Position numbers and translations under genes: made by a program. A DNA stretch of 45,066 bases from NCBI RefSeq assembly GCF_000636015.1, contig NZ_JFZJ01000013.1:1-45066 (forward strand), in the 5' to 3' direction. Positions 7,926 through 15,337 of the stretch are shown here, one piece after another (the first letter of the stretch is position 1; the number at the start of each line of letters is the position of its first letter). The DNA is from Rhodomicrobium udaipurense JA643. GTDB taxonomy: Bacteria > Pseudomonadota > Alphaproteobacteria > Rhizobiales > Rhodomicrobiaceae. The notes beneath the pieces were generated by a model. That model did not search any database. It saw only the letters and a list, made by a program, of their open reading frames with translations, and was not told the DNA's origin.

Positions 7926-10900
7926 ATGAATTACGCCCGGCATTCGGAAGGCGCCTTCGAGACCGTCATTGAAGCGACCCTGCTTGCGAACGGCTACGTT
8001 CCCCAGCCCGCGGCAGGGTTCGACCGGGAGCGTGCGATCTTTCCGGAGACGGTGATCGAATTCATCCGCGCCACTCAACCCAAGGAATGGAAGGCGCTGG
8101 AAGCGCTGCACGGCGAACAGACGGGTGCACAGATCCTGACCGATCTGACCAAATGGATGGATCGGGAAGGCTCGCTCGCTACCTTGCGCCACGGCTTCAA
8201 GTGCTATGGCAAGACTCTGCGCGTGGCATTCTTCAAGGCTGCCCATGCGCTCAATCCAGAGCTTGAGGCGCGCTACGCGGCCACTCGCGTCGGCATCACC
8301 CGGCAGCTGCATTTCTCGAAGACGTCCGAAAAATCGTTGGACGTCGCGCTCAGCATCAACGGCATTCCGGTCGCTTCGGTCGAACTCAAGAACCCGATGA
8401 CGGGGCAAACAATCGAGAACGCCTTGCGTCAGTACCGAAACGATCGTGACCCACGCGAGCCGATCTTCGAGTTCAAGCGGCGTATGCTGGTCCACTTCGC
8501 GGCCGACACCGACACCGTGTTCATGACAACGCGGTTGGCGGGACAGGCCACGCACTTCCTGCCCTTCAACAAGGGCAATAATGGTGGCGCGGGCAATGCG
8601 CCCGATCCGAAGGGACGCAGCTATCGCACGGCCTATCTTTGGGAAGAGGTATTGCAGCGGGACAGCCTGCTCGACCTGCTCGCGCGTTTCATCCACCTGC
8701 AGATTGAGGAAAAGCGCGACGACCAGGGCCGGAAGGTCAAGAAGGAAACCATGATCTTTCCTCGCTATCATCAGCTTGAAGCGGTTCGCTCGCTGGTCGA
8801 TCAGGCGCAGCGCGAGGGCGTGGGCAACAACTATCTTATCGAGCATTCAGCCGGCAGCGGCAAGAGCAACACCATCGGCTGGCTCACGCACCGATTGGCG
8901 TCTCTGCATGACGACAAAAATGCACGAGTGTTCGACAGCGTAATCGTGATTACGGATCGCGTGGTGCTGGACAAGCAGTTGCAGGACACGATCTACCAGT
9001 TCGAGCACAAGCATGGTGTCGTGCAGAAGATCGACGAGAGTTCGCGCCAGCTTGCCGAAGCGCTCGAAAGCGCTGTGCCAATCATCATCACCACCTTACA
9101 GAAGTTCCCCTTCGTCTCACGCCAGCTCGCCAAGATGGCGGAAGAGCGCGGGGAAGCCGACGGTGGCACACTGAAGTCTCGCCACTGCGCCGTGATCATT
9201 GACGAGGCGCACAGCTCGCAAGGTGGCGAAACAGCGACCGATCTCAAGGAGGTTCTGGGCGGCCAGGGTCTTCGCGAGGAAGCCGCGAAATACATGGCGG
9301 AGAACGACGAAGAGGATGTCGAAGAGCTCTACCGCTCAATGGCGAAGCGCGGAAGACAGGCGAATTTGAGCTTCTTCGCCTTCACCGCGACGCCGAAGCA
9401 CAAAACCTTCAAGGTGTTCGGACGGGGTGACAAGCCCGCACATCGCTACACGATGCGGCAGGCGATCGAGGAAGGTTTCATCCTCGATGTGCTAAAGCAC
9501 TACACGACATATGCCACCTATTTCCGGCTCTTGAAGGCGAGCGAGGACGATCCGAACGTCGAGCGGAAGAAGGCGGCACGCGCGCTGGCGCGGTTCCTCA
9601 AGCTGCATCCGCACAATATTGCCCAGAAGACCGAGGTGATGATCGAGCATTTCCACGCTGCGACCCAGCACAAGATCGGGGGCCGGGCCAAGGCTATGGT
9701 GATCACGGGCTCGCGCCTCGAAGCAGTCCGCTACAAGCAGAGCTTCGACCGCTACATCAAGGAGAAAGGCTATGCCATCAAGTCGCTGGTCGCTTTCTCG
9801 GGCGTCGTTACGGACGACAAGCTGAAGGAAGTCACCTACACCGAGGAAGGCATGAATCTCGGCGTCCGCGAAAAGGAACTGCCGGAGGTCTTCGCCACCC
9901 AGGAATATCAGGTGCTGCTCGTCGCAGAGAAGTACCAGACGGGCTTCGACCAGCCCTTGTTGCACACGATGTATGTCGATCGGCGGCTTGCCGGCATCCA
10001 AGCAGTGCAGACGCTATCCCGCCTGAACCGTATCCATCCGCTGAAGGAGGACACCTTCGTCCTCGATTTCGTCAACGAACGCGATGAAATCCGCGAGGCG
10101 TTCAAGACCTATTTCGAAGGCGCGGAGGTCGGCGAGGACGTCGACCCTGCCCGAATGTATGAGATCAAGAGCGAACTCGACGCCGACGGAATATATGTCG
10201 TCGCGGACGTTGAACGCTTCAGCACCGTCTACTTTAAGCCGCGCCAGCGCCAGAGCCCGAACGATCATCAATTGATGAATGCGGCGCTTGATCCGTGTGT
10301 GGCCTGTTTCAAAGAGCTTCAGCAGGAAAACCCCGACGAGGCAGAGCTGTGGCGCGGCAAGCTGATGGCCTTTTGCAGCCTGTATGGCTTCCTCAGCCAG
10401 ATCATTCCCTATCAGGACACGGACCTCGAACGCCTCTATGTGTTCCTGCGCCACCTCGCGACCAAGCTTCCAAAGCGCGGCGCCGGGCCGTCCTACCAGT
10501 TCGATGACGAGGTGCGGCTCGAATACTACCGCTTGCAGAAGATCAGCGAAGGCTCGATCAGCCTGAGCGATGGCCAGGCTAACCGGCTCGATGGCCCGTC
10601 CGAGGTCGGAACCGGCGTACTCCACGAGGAGGCTGTTCCGCTATCCCGCCTCATCGACGTCGTGAACGATCGTTTCGGTACAGACTTCAATCAGGCGGAT
10701 CAACTCTTCTTCGACCAAATCGTCGAGGCCGCCATTTTAGACTCTGCATTGAAGCAAGCGGCAGCTGTCAACCCTGGCGACAAGTTTGAGCTTGTATTCA
10801 AGAACCTGCTTGAAGCTCTGTTTGTTGAACGCATGGACCAGAACGAAGAAATATTCGCCAAGTTCATGAACGACAAATCCTTCATGAACTTTTTGACCAG

Positions 10901-10979
10901 CCGCTTATCATATGAAGTATACAGGAGGCTCCGCCAGCTACCATCCTCTGCAGGCATCAACCAAGAGCTTCCAAAATAA
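7926..10979 (+). CDS. hsdR: Type I restriction endonuclease and translocase subunit HsdR
   Basis: This full-length 1017-residue motor and nuclease subunit has an N-terminal PD-(D/E)xK nuclease domain with LDV (138-140) and ELK (153-155), followed by the conserved QY of this family (Q169). The SF2 translocase follows: Walker A HSAGSGKSN (307-315), DEAH (426-429), FTATPK (~490) and late helicase motifs around TGFDQP and QTLSRLNR (~670-705). The C-terminal ~250 residues are helical and probably bind HsdM. ATP-driven DNA translocation leads to cleavage away from the site. All key residues appear intact, so the restriction enzyme should be active. It ends the hsdM-hsdS-ptuA-ptuB-hsdR operon. Confidence 0.96.
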   Translation: MNYARHSEGAFETVIEATLLANGYVPQPAAGFDRERAIFPETVIEFIRATQPKEWKALEALHGEQTGAQILTDLTKWMDREGSLATLRHGFKCYGKTLRVAFFKAAHALNPELEARYAATRVGITRQLHFSKTSEKSLDVALSINGIPVASVELKNPMTGQTIENALRQYRNDRDPREPIFEFKRRMLVHFAADTDTVFMTTRLAGQATHFLPFNKGNNGGAGNAPDPKGRSYRTAYLWEEVLQRDSLLDLLARFIHLQIEEKRDDQGRKVKKETMIFPRYHQLEAVRSLVDQAQREGVGNNYLIEHSAGSGKSNTIGWLTHRLASLHDDKNARVFDSVIVITDRVVLDKQLQDTIYQFEHKHGVVQKIDESSRQLAEALESAVPIIITTLQKFPFVSRQLAKMAEERGEADGGTLKSRHCAVIIDEAHSSQGGETATDLKEVLGGQGLREEAAKYMAENDEEDVEELYRSMAKRGRQANLSFFAFTATPKHKTFKVFGRGDKPAHRYTMRQAIEEGFILDVLKHYTTYATYFRLLKASEDDPNVERKKAARALARFLKLHPHNIAQKTEVMIEHFHAATQHKIGGRAKAMVITGSRLEAVRYKQSFDRYIKEKGYAIKSLVAFSGVVTDDKLKEVTYTEEGMNLGVREKELPEVFATQEYQVLLVAEKYQTGFDQPLLHTMYVDRRLAGIQAVQTLSRLNRIHPLKEDTFVLDFVNERDEIREAFKTYFEGAEVGEDVDPARMYEIKSELDADGIYVVADVERFSTVYFKPRQRQSPNDHQLMNAALDPCVACFKELQQENPDEAELWRGKLMAFCSLYGFLSQIIPYQDTDLERLYVFLRHLATKLPKRGAGPSYQFDDEVRLEYYRLQKISEGSISLSDGQANRLDGPSEVGTGVLHEEAVPLSRLIDVVNDRFGTDFNQADQLFFDQIVEAAILDSALKQAAAVNPGDKFELVFKNLLEALFVERMDQNEEIFAKFMNDKSFMNFLTSRLSYEVYRRLRQLPSSAGINQELPK

Positions 10980-11097
10980 GTAATTTTATTCAACCGGATA
11001 GGCATCATCCCTGCCGGCCTGAATCTTTATGACATCGAATGGCGTAGAACGATCAATTTTTTCAAACAACTTTGATATGATCCGAACACCGGGCAAG

Positions 11098-11121
11098 AAA
11101 AAAGCCCGCTGGAAGGCGGGC
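11098..11121 (-). terminator. Rho-independent terminator for the reverse-strand small-protein operon
   Basis: On the reverse strand a GCCCGC / GCGGGC stem (11104-11121) is followed directly by six T residues (A-run at 11098-11103 on the forward strand). It lies 26 bases past the stop of the reverse-strand gene 11147-11434 and also separates it from the convergent hsdR. Confidence 0.85.
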
Positions 11122-11146
11122 ATCTTCATCTCCTCGGTCAGATCGA

Positions 11147-11434
11147 CTACGCCGCCGCTTTCAGCGGCTCCTCCTCGACTTCGTTCTCTGGCTGGAACGC
11201 GTCTGATCCCGACGCCTTATATGCTACTCGCTCGACGATAGAAGCGAGCGCATCAACGCGCGCCTTCATGCTCTCGACCAGAAAGCCGAATTTTGCGCCT
11301 GGGCCGTTTCGATAGGCAGGGAGGTCGTCGAAGAAGCCCGCCGCTTGCATATGCTCGCGCTCCAGATCGACCAAAAATTGGGCGAGTCCACGTAACTGGG
11401 TTAACTCGTTTTCGAGTGCCGTTATGTCCTTCAT
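11147..11434 (-). CDS. Small acidic coiled-coil hypothetical protein
   Basis: A 95-residue protein of unknown function. I chose the ATG at 11434 because GGAG sits seven bases upstream and the protein then starts cleanly with MKDITALENELTQLRG. Longer readings to 11566 run through an unlikely Arg-rich stretch. The N-terminal half is heptad-like (Leu-rich, charged), a second helix spans ~45-70, and the tail is very acidic (ENEVEEE). There is no signal peptide or membrane segment. It is the last of three small reverse-strand genes and is followed by a good terminator. It is probably a cargo gene of the island, perhaps with a regulatory or anti-defence role; no family was recognised. Confidence 0.65.
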   Translation of the reverse strand: MKDITALENELTQLRGLAQFLVDLEREHMQAAGFFDDLPAYRNGPGAKFGFLVESMKARVDALASIVERVAYKASGSDAFQPENEVEEEPLKAAA

Positions 11435-11603
11435 GTTCGTTCTCCATGTTGGGCCGCAGCCCGGTTGAAAAGGATAGAGTGGGATGCTGCGGGACGGACG
11501 CGACCACAGCGCCCGCCCCGCCCCCGCTACCGCTCGTCCGGGTATGCGGACCCGGACGCACGGCATCCCTCAAAGGCGCACCTGCTTGCGTCGACCCTCT
11601 CGG

Positions 11604-11810
11604 TCATGCCCTGCCGCCAATCGGGGTAGCCGCTGACAGGCGTGTCAGATATTCCGCCTCCGCTTCAAGGGCCTCGATTACGGCGCCAATGCGCTCCGCC
11701 CCATCATCGTCGCCGCCGCGCCGCAGAATTTCGCCAACGGCTTCGGCCAAGGCGCGCGCCTGTCGGACGAAACCGCGCGCAGCTTCCAACTCTGGCCGCG
11801 TGAAAATCAC
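11604..11810 (-). CDS. Small hypothetical protein, middle gene of island operon
   Basis: A 68-residue, mostly helical protein (TRPELEAARGFVRQARALAE, then a Gly/Asp turn RRGGDDDG, then a second helix rich in Glu and Ala). This is a simple helical hairpin; no family was recognised. Its ATG overlaps the stop of the preceding reverse-strand gene by four bases, indicating translational coupling. Both proteins share the pattern helix, short Gly/Asp turn, helix, which suggests they are distant paralogues or form a heterodimer. A gap of 169 bases separates it from the third gene. Confidence 0.6.
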   Translation of the reverse strand: MIFTRPELEAARGFVRQARALAEAVGEILRRGGDDDGAERIGAVIEALEAEAEYLTRLSAATPIGGRA

Positions 11811-12016
11811 GATTGGCGCTCCGCCTTCTCGGCAGCCGCAAGGCGCGCTTCAATTTCGCGCTCAACATCCTGCGCTCGAAAGAGTAGCGTTTTGATGCGC
11901 GCCGTGACCGCAATGTCCCCGCCGCTTTCCGCGACATTCACGGCGTCTTCCGCAAATGTCCGGATGCGCAAGAGGAGCATCGCCACTGTCTTGAGTTCAG
12001 GTATTGAAAGCGACAC
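11807..12016 (-). CDS. Small helical hypothetical protein, first gene of island operon
   Basis: A 69-residue protein starting at a GTG (12016-12014); the nearest upstream ATG is out of frame. Two predicted helices (SIPELKTVAMLLLRIRTFAE and VTARIKTLLFRAQDVEREIE) are separated by a short ESGGD turn, the same layout as the next gene, which it overlaps by four bases. It is divergent from an Xre-type regulator. A 16-bp palindrome covers its ribosome-binding region, so the regulator may control it. No function was recognised. Confidence 0.6.
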   Translation of the reverse strand: MSLSIPELKTVAMLLLRIRTFAEDAVNVAESGGDIAVTARIKTLLFRAQDVEREIEARLAAAEKAERQS

Positions 12017-12121
12017 GGAAAAGGCCTTTTCCCATTGATCCCTTAGATCGAACGCGCGTAAATTCTACGCGAGGCCCATAGATCACGCAACAATTTTACG
12101 TAAAAACGAGAAAAAATACGC
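12017..12121. promoter_or_regulatory. Divergent control region with three palindromic candidate operators
   Basis: Three perfect inverted repeats lie in 105 bases between the small-protein operon and the Xre-type gene. They are GGAAAAGGCCTTTTCC (12017-12032), CGCGTA-AATTC-TACGCG (12055-12071) and TTTTACGTAAAA (12094-12105). The first overlaps the ribosome-binding region of the reverse-strand gene; the third lies just upstream of the Xre start. They differ in sequence, so one repressor is unlikely to bind all three. Autoregulation by the neighbouring Xre protein at one or two of them is likely. Confidence 0.6.
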
Positions 12122-12565
12122 ATGCCTATTACCGGCGACCAAATCCGCATGGCAAGAGCCGCGCTCAAGATCAGCATCGTCGAGGTGTCAAAAGCCACGG
12201 GGATCGACAAAAGCACGATTGTCCGGACAGAAGCCGGAGGAAACGCACTCTACTCGACGATGGTGAAGCTCCAAGGCTACCTTGAAAGCCAAGGTGTCGA
12301 ATTTCTTGACGCAATCGAGGGCGAACGCGGTGCCGGTGTCGCCTTGAAATGGGGAGTGGAGCCGTCGAGACGATCAGACGGAGAAGACGAGAAGACGTCG
12401 CGTGACGGCGGAAACGGCATAAAGGCTCTACATCCAGAAGTCGCGGAATTCTGGGCGGCGCGCCCCGCTGCCTTCGCTCGTCTGTCCGAAGAGGGGCGAC
12501 GTGCGATTTCCGAAGCGGCGCTCGGTGATCCCCGCGCTCTTGACGATCTTGCATCTCGACCGTGA
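12122..12565 (+). CDS. Xre-family helix-turn-helix regulator
   Basis: A 147-residue protein. Residues ~5-60 form a Cro/C1-type helix-turn-helix (QIRMARAALKISIVEVSKAT, then DKSTIVRTEAGG), like short phage and island repressors. The C-terminal part (~75-147) is charged and contains HPEVAEFWAARPAAFARLSE, which may serve dimerisation or partner binding. It would bind the palindromes in the divergent region upstream and control itself and the three-gene reverse operon. I see no protease or LexA-like cleavage motif. The start ATG follows a purine-rich stretch without a strong Shine-Dalgarno sequence, as is common for leaderless or weakly translated repressors. Confidence 0.8.
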   Translation: MPITGDQIRMARAALKISIVEVSKATGIDKSTIVRTEAGGNALYSTMVKLQGYLESQGVEFLDAIEGERGAGVALKWGVEPSRRSDGEDEKTSRDGGNGIKALHPEVAEFWAARPAAFARLSEEGRRAISEAALGDPRALDDLASRP

Positions 12566-12740
12566 CATGCTGTGCATAACCACGCAATGTGTCGCACGGC
12601 GACTTGACCATCTGCACAAGCGCACGCGATCTTGTGCCTATGCTCTCAGTTCAAACAACATCTGGTGTGTCGCGGACGTTGACGCCCGCAGTCCATTCTC
12701 GTCGGCTCAGCCGGTTAATCCAGCCGCTGGAGAAACCGCC

Positions 12741-12989
12741 TTGCCGAGCGAACCTCGAAAACCACTCCCCGTCCCTCTGACCCTTCAGCCCCGCCTCATC
12801 AGCCGCGAGGCTGCGGCCGCGTTCGTGGGACTTTCTGTTCGGAAATTCGATGAATTGGTTTCGGATGGGCGCATGCCCAAGCCGAAACGCGTTGACGCGC
12901 GCGTCCTTTGGGACGTCCGCGCGCTTGATGCGGCCGTTGATCACCTCGACGGGGATGTCTCGCATACTGTCGATGGGGCGCGAGCATGA
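12741..12989 (+). CDS. AlpA/excisionase-like helix-turn-helix protein
   Basis: I chose the TTG at 12741 because GGAGA lies eight bases upstream; this gives an 82-residue protein. Upstream in-frame codons (from 12501) overlap the Xre gene and look non-coding. The core RLISREAAAAFVGLSVRKFD and a wing ending RVLWDVRALDAAVDHLDG match the MerR-like winged helix-turn-helix of AlpA and excisionase proteins. In mobile elements these bind near the integrase gene and direct excision or activate integrase. The stop overlaps the next ATG by four bases, so it is co-expressed with the gene before the integrase. Confidence 0.8.
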   Translation: MPSEPRKPLPVPLTLQPRLISREAAAAFVGLSVRKFDELVSDGRMPKPKRVDARVLWDVRALDAAVDHLDGDVSHTVDGARA

Positions 12990-13579
12990 AAAAGCTTGAT
13001 GAACACGGCGCCATGAACAGCGACGAATACGAGCAGCGCGAAATTCGTTTCGCGCCTCAAACCTTTCGCGTGCGAGGCGACGGCAGCTTTGAGTACCTAG
13101 AGCGCAACGAACAGGGACAGTGTCGTCCAGCACCTGAGCCTGAGTGGCAGATTGTGCATCGCGAGACTTCGAAGATGTCGTACGCGAACTGCGCTACTTC
13201 CGAGCCCTCCCCATCGGACCTCTACACCCTCGATGATGCGTGCGCGCGCTTCTTCCCCGGACTCGGCGTGACGCCGAGCGATCTCCGCTCTCTCGCGAAA
13301 CGTAAGAGGCTCGCGCTTGTCTCGATTTGCCGGAAAAAATTTGTTCGTGGTGAAGATCTGAAGGAGATGGTGCTATGCCTCGCAGAGCAAAACCGCCGCG
13401 CCTCTGGCTTGAAGAGCGAGAAGGCCGGGAATCGAAATGGGTCATCCTCGACGCAGGCCGAAAAATCAGCACGGGCATCGATCGAGCGGATGCTGATGGA
13501 GCGGCCCGCGCCCTCCAAGAGTACATCGAAAGCAAATACACACCCAGCGGCAGCAGTAATCCCGCTGCGGTCTCGATAG
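12986..13579 (+). CDS. Hypothetical protein overlapping the integrase gene
   Basis: A 197-residue protein of unknown function. Residues ~1-60 are polar and charged. Residues ~80-135 (LYTLDDACARFFPGLGVTPS and following) resemble a small DNA-binding helix-turn-helix, a common partner of an integrase. The last ~68 residues are Ser/Arg/Lys-rich and are translated from DNA that also encodes the integrase start in another frame. The 205-base overlap is unusual; the tail is probably a by-product of that overlap and not functional. It is coupled to the AlpA-like gene by a four-base overlap. Confidence 0.6.
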   Translation: MKKLDEHGAMNSDEYEQREIRFAPQTFRVRGDGSFEYLERNEQGQCRPAPEPEWQIVHRETSKMSYANCATSEPSPSDLYTLDDACARFFPGLGVTPSDLRSLAKRKRLALVSICRKKFVRGEDLKEMVLCLAEQNRRASGLKSEKAGNRNGSSSTQAEKSARASIERMLMERPAPSKSTSKANTHPAAAVIPLRSR

Positions 13580-14490
13580 CGGAGGTGTTGGAAAGCTACC
13601 TACGCTTGCATGTTCCCGATCTAGGCGAGCAGGCGAACCCTCGACGACACGTCCGCGACCTGGTCGAATGGTGGGCCGGGAAAACCGTTGCAGACGTGAA
13701 GGGCAAATCTTGTCGAGAGTATTTTGAGTGGCGCAAAACACGTGCGGCTTACGGCGCGAAGGGCGACACGACTGCAAGTCGAGATCTCGCGACGCTCAGA
13801 GCCGCTATCAGGCTTTGGCACAAAGAGCATACGCTTTCGATGGTACCGGTTGTTTCGATCCCGGAACCTTCTGATCCGCGTGACGAATGGCTCACGCGCG
13901 ATCAGGTCGCGCATCTGCTTCGTGTCGTCCGGAATCGACCGAAATCCGCGCACCTCGCGCGGCTTATTCTGATCGGAGTTTACTCCGGCACGAGATCAGG
14001 TGCGATACTGAGCCTTCGGTGGATGCCGTCTACCGATGGTGGATGGATCGATCTTGAACACGATCTCATGTACCGGCGTGGCAGGGGCAAATCGGAAACC
14101 AAGAAGCGCACACCGCCCGTTCGCATTCACGCCCGACTTCTACCCCACTTGCGCCGTTGGCGCGAAGAGGACGTGGCGCGTGGCATCACCCATGTCATTC
14201 ATTTCAATCAACGGCCAGTTAAGAAGCTCCGGAACTCGTGGGATTCCGCGCGCGAAATCGCGAATTTTGATCAGCATTTTGTCCTTCACAGCTTCAGGCA
14301 TACGGCTACGACGTGGATGCTGCAAGCGGGCGTGCCGATCTGGGAGGTTTCCGGGTACGTCGGCATGTCCGTGAAAACCATCGAAAAGGTCTACGGTCAT
14401 CACTGCCCAGATTACCAGAACAAGGCTGCTTCCGCGATTGCGCCGAAGCGTGTTCCAAGGCGTTCTTTTGCGCGAATGATTGGCGAATGA
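13375..14490 (+). CDS. Tyrosine recombinase (island integrase)
   Basis: This 371-residue integrase has an N-terminal arm-binding-like region (~15-55, SKWVILDAGRKISTGIDRAD), a core-binding domain (~65-155) and a catalytic domain. Arg207 lies in SGTRSGAI, the box-II His305 and Arg308 in LHSFRHT, and the likely nucleophile is Tyr340 in EKVYGHH. AAGGAG sits nine bases before the ATG. It would catalyse integration and excision at the tRNA-Lys site; a tRNA-Lys 3' segment begins 95 bases after the stop, the classic arrangement. The start overlaps the upstream gene by 205 bases. The closest general match is phage-type integrases that target tRNA genes. Confidence 0.95.
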   Translation: MPRRAKPPRLWLEEREGRESKWVILDAGRKISTGIDRADADGAARALQEYIESKYTPSGSSNPAAVSIAEVLESYLRLHVPDLGEQANPRRHVRDLVEWWAGKTVADVKGKSCREYFEWRKTRAAYGAKGDTTASRDLATLRAAIRLWHKEHTLSMVPVVSIPEPSDPRDEWLTRDQVAHLLRVVRNRPKSAHLARLILIGVYSGTRSGAILSLRWMPSTDGGWIDLEHDLMYRRGRGKSETKKRTPPVRIHARLLPHLRRWREEDVARGITHVIHFNQRPVKKLRNSWDSAREIANFDQHFVLHSFRHTATTWMLQAGVPIWEVSGYVGMSVKTIEKVYGHHCPDYQNKAASAIAPKRVPRRSFARMIGE

Positions 14491-14585
14491 AACGAGCGAA
14501 AAGGTGCGAACAAAACGGGAAAAATCGAGCCGCTTTCGACCAGAAAGGCCAGAAAAATCAATGATTGCGATGATCGCACATCACA

Positions 14586-14630
14586 CTTTTAATCAGAGGG
14601 TCGATGGTTCGAATCCATCTGGGCTCACCA
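14586..14630 (+). other. Attachment site: 3' part of tRNA-Lys(TTT)
   Basis: The segment starts inside the anticodon loop (CTTTTAA), then has the anticodon-stem 3' strand, variable loop, a perfect T-arm (GATGG / CCATC around TTCGAAT), the acceptor 3' strand TGGGCTC and ACCA. The 5' half of the tRNA (D-arm, GAGCCCA acceptor strand) is absent upstream, so it is not a working tRNA gene. This matches the repeated core left by integration into the 3' end of tRNA-Lys. It marks the right boundary of the island. The intact tRNA should lie at the other end, outside this window. Confidence 0.85.
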
Positions 14631-14646
14631 ACAAAATTAATAGTTT

Positions 14647-14745
14647 AGGTGAATAAGCCGGGCGAGATTAGCCGCCGGGTAACACCTGGGGGTACAATCC
14701 CCCGTTTGTTAGCTTGGCCTGCGCCAAATCCCTACAGGTTCACCT
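14647..14745 (+). other. Candidate structured RNA or multi-hairpin element (unknown)
   Basis: A 7-bp long-range pairing AGGTGAA (14647-14653) / TTCACCT (14739-14745) encloses two clean hairpins: GGGGG-TACAAT-CCCCC (14688-14703) and TTGGC-CTGC-GCCAA (14714-14727). AGGTG can also pair with CACCT at 14683-14687, an alternative fold. It does not match any tRNA, tmRNA or RNase P pattern I know. It could be non-coding RNA, a structured DNA element at the island end, or coincidence. Confidence 0.3.
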
Positions 14746-14997
14746 TGCCGCGGCGAGCCCGTGATCGAAGTGCTGTTTTAGCGCTCCGACCATAAATCCT
14801 GTCGATGTCGTAAAACGGGAAACCTGGATTACCTGGTGCGAGGTGGCCTCGCACGGTCATTAACCCCACCGACGTTCACGTTACGTCTCGTGGCGTGAAC
14901 GCCATGCTTGCGCCGCTCTGCTCCTCGGTTCGGGCTCAGGTCGCACGGTGTCTGAGGATGCTCGCGAGGGCTTCTCGCCCCCGCATGCAGGTCACTG
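14746..14997. other. Non-coding stretch with further inverted repeats
   Basis: No gene is seen. It contains GTGCGAGG-TGG-CCTCGCAC (14836-14854), GTTCACG...CGTGAAC (14874-14900), and GCGAG-GGCTT-CTCGC just before 14980, which may act as a terminator for the reverse-strand remnant that follows. The density of hairpins is high for 250 bases. Confidence 0.4.
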
Positions 14998-15335
14998 TCA
15001 GAAGCGGTAATTCAGGCCGATCTTCACCATGTGCAGATCTGCGGCGTTCGATGCCTTGCGACCGTTGACGGTATCCAACGAGCCCGGATAGGTCGTGGTG
15101 ATGTTTTCTTTCTGCCCGCGACATGGCGGGGTATAATTGTTTGCGGAGCAGCGCGTGGTTACCGAATAGCTTTGCGTTACGCCCGCGGCTACAAATCGAC
15201 GATCTCCGCCGTTACGTCCGGGACTGGCTGGCCTGCAACTTTGCCAGGCAACTCAGGGCCTTGCGGTTCCGGGCACCCTTCGAGGTTATCCGGAAGCCCA
15301 GCACCGAAACAGACCGTTACACAATGGGAGTAAAC
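14998..15335 (-). pseudogene. Broken outer-membrane porin, C-terminal remnant
   Basis: On the reverse strand, one frame ending at the TGA at 15000-14998 reads a 34-residue tail TVNGRKASNAADLHMVKIGL then NYRF. It ends in Phe, as do Omp25/porin-type beta-barrels. Upstream in that frame a plausible barrel segment with a Cys pair extends to ~15210 before turning poor; the frame closes at a TGA at 15253-15255. A second frame (15210-15335) reads a similarly coherent VTVCFGAGLPDNLEGCPEPQ-type segment ending in a TAG. The reading switches frame in the middle and lacks a start, so this is a frameshifted, 5'-truncated copy. It sits immediately downstream of the methyltransferase gene on the same strand. 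Confidence 0.6.
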
Positions 15336-15337
15336 AG

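Noticed and set aside
14555..14630. Complete tRNA-Lys gene
   Set aside because: Only the part from the anticodon loop to CCA is present; there is no D-arm or 5' acceptor strand, so it is an attachment-site fragment.
14647..14745. Retron-type msr/msd RNA
   Set aside because: Inverted ends and hairpins are suggestive, but no reverse transcriptase gene is anywhere in the window.
14936..15124. 62-codon reverse frame over the porin remnant
   Set aside because: Another frame gives a recognisable beta-barrel C-terminus; this one is a shadow.
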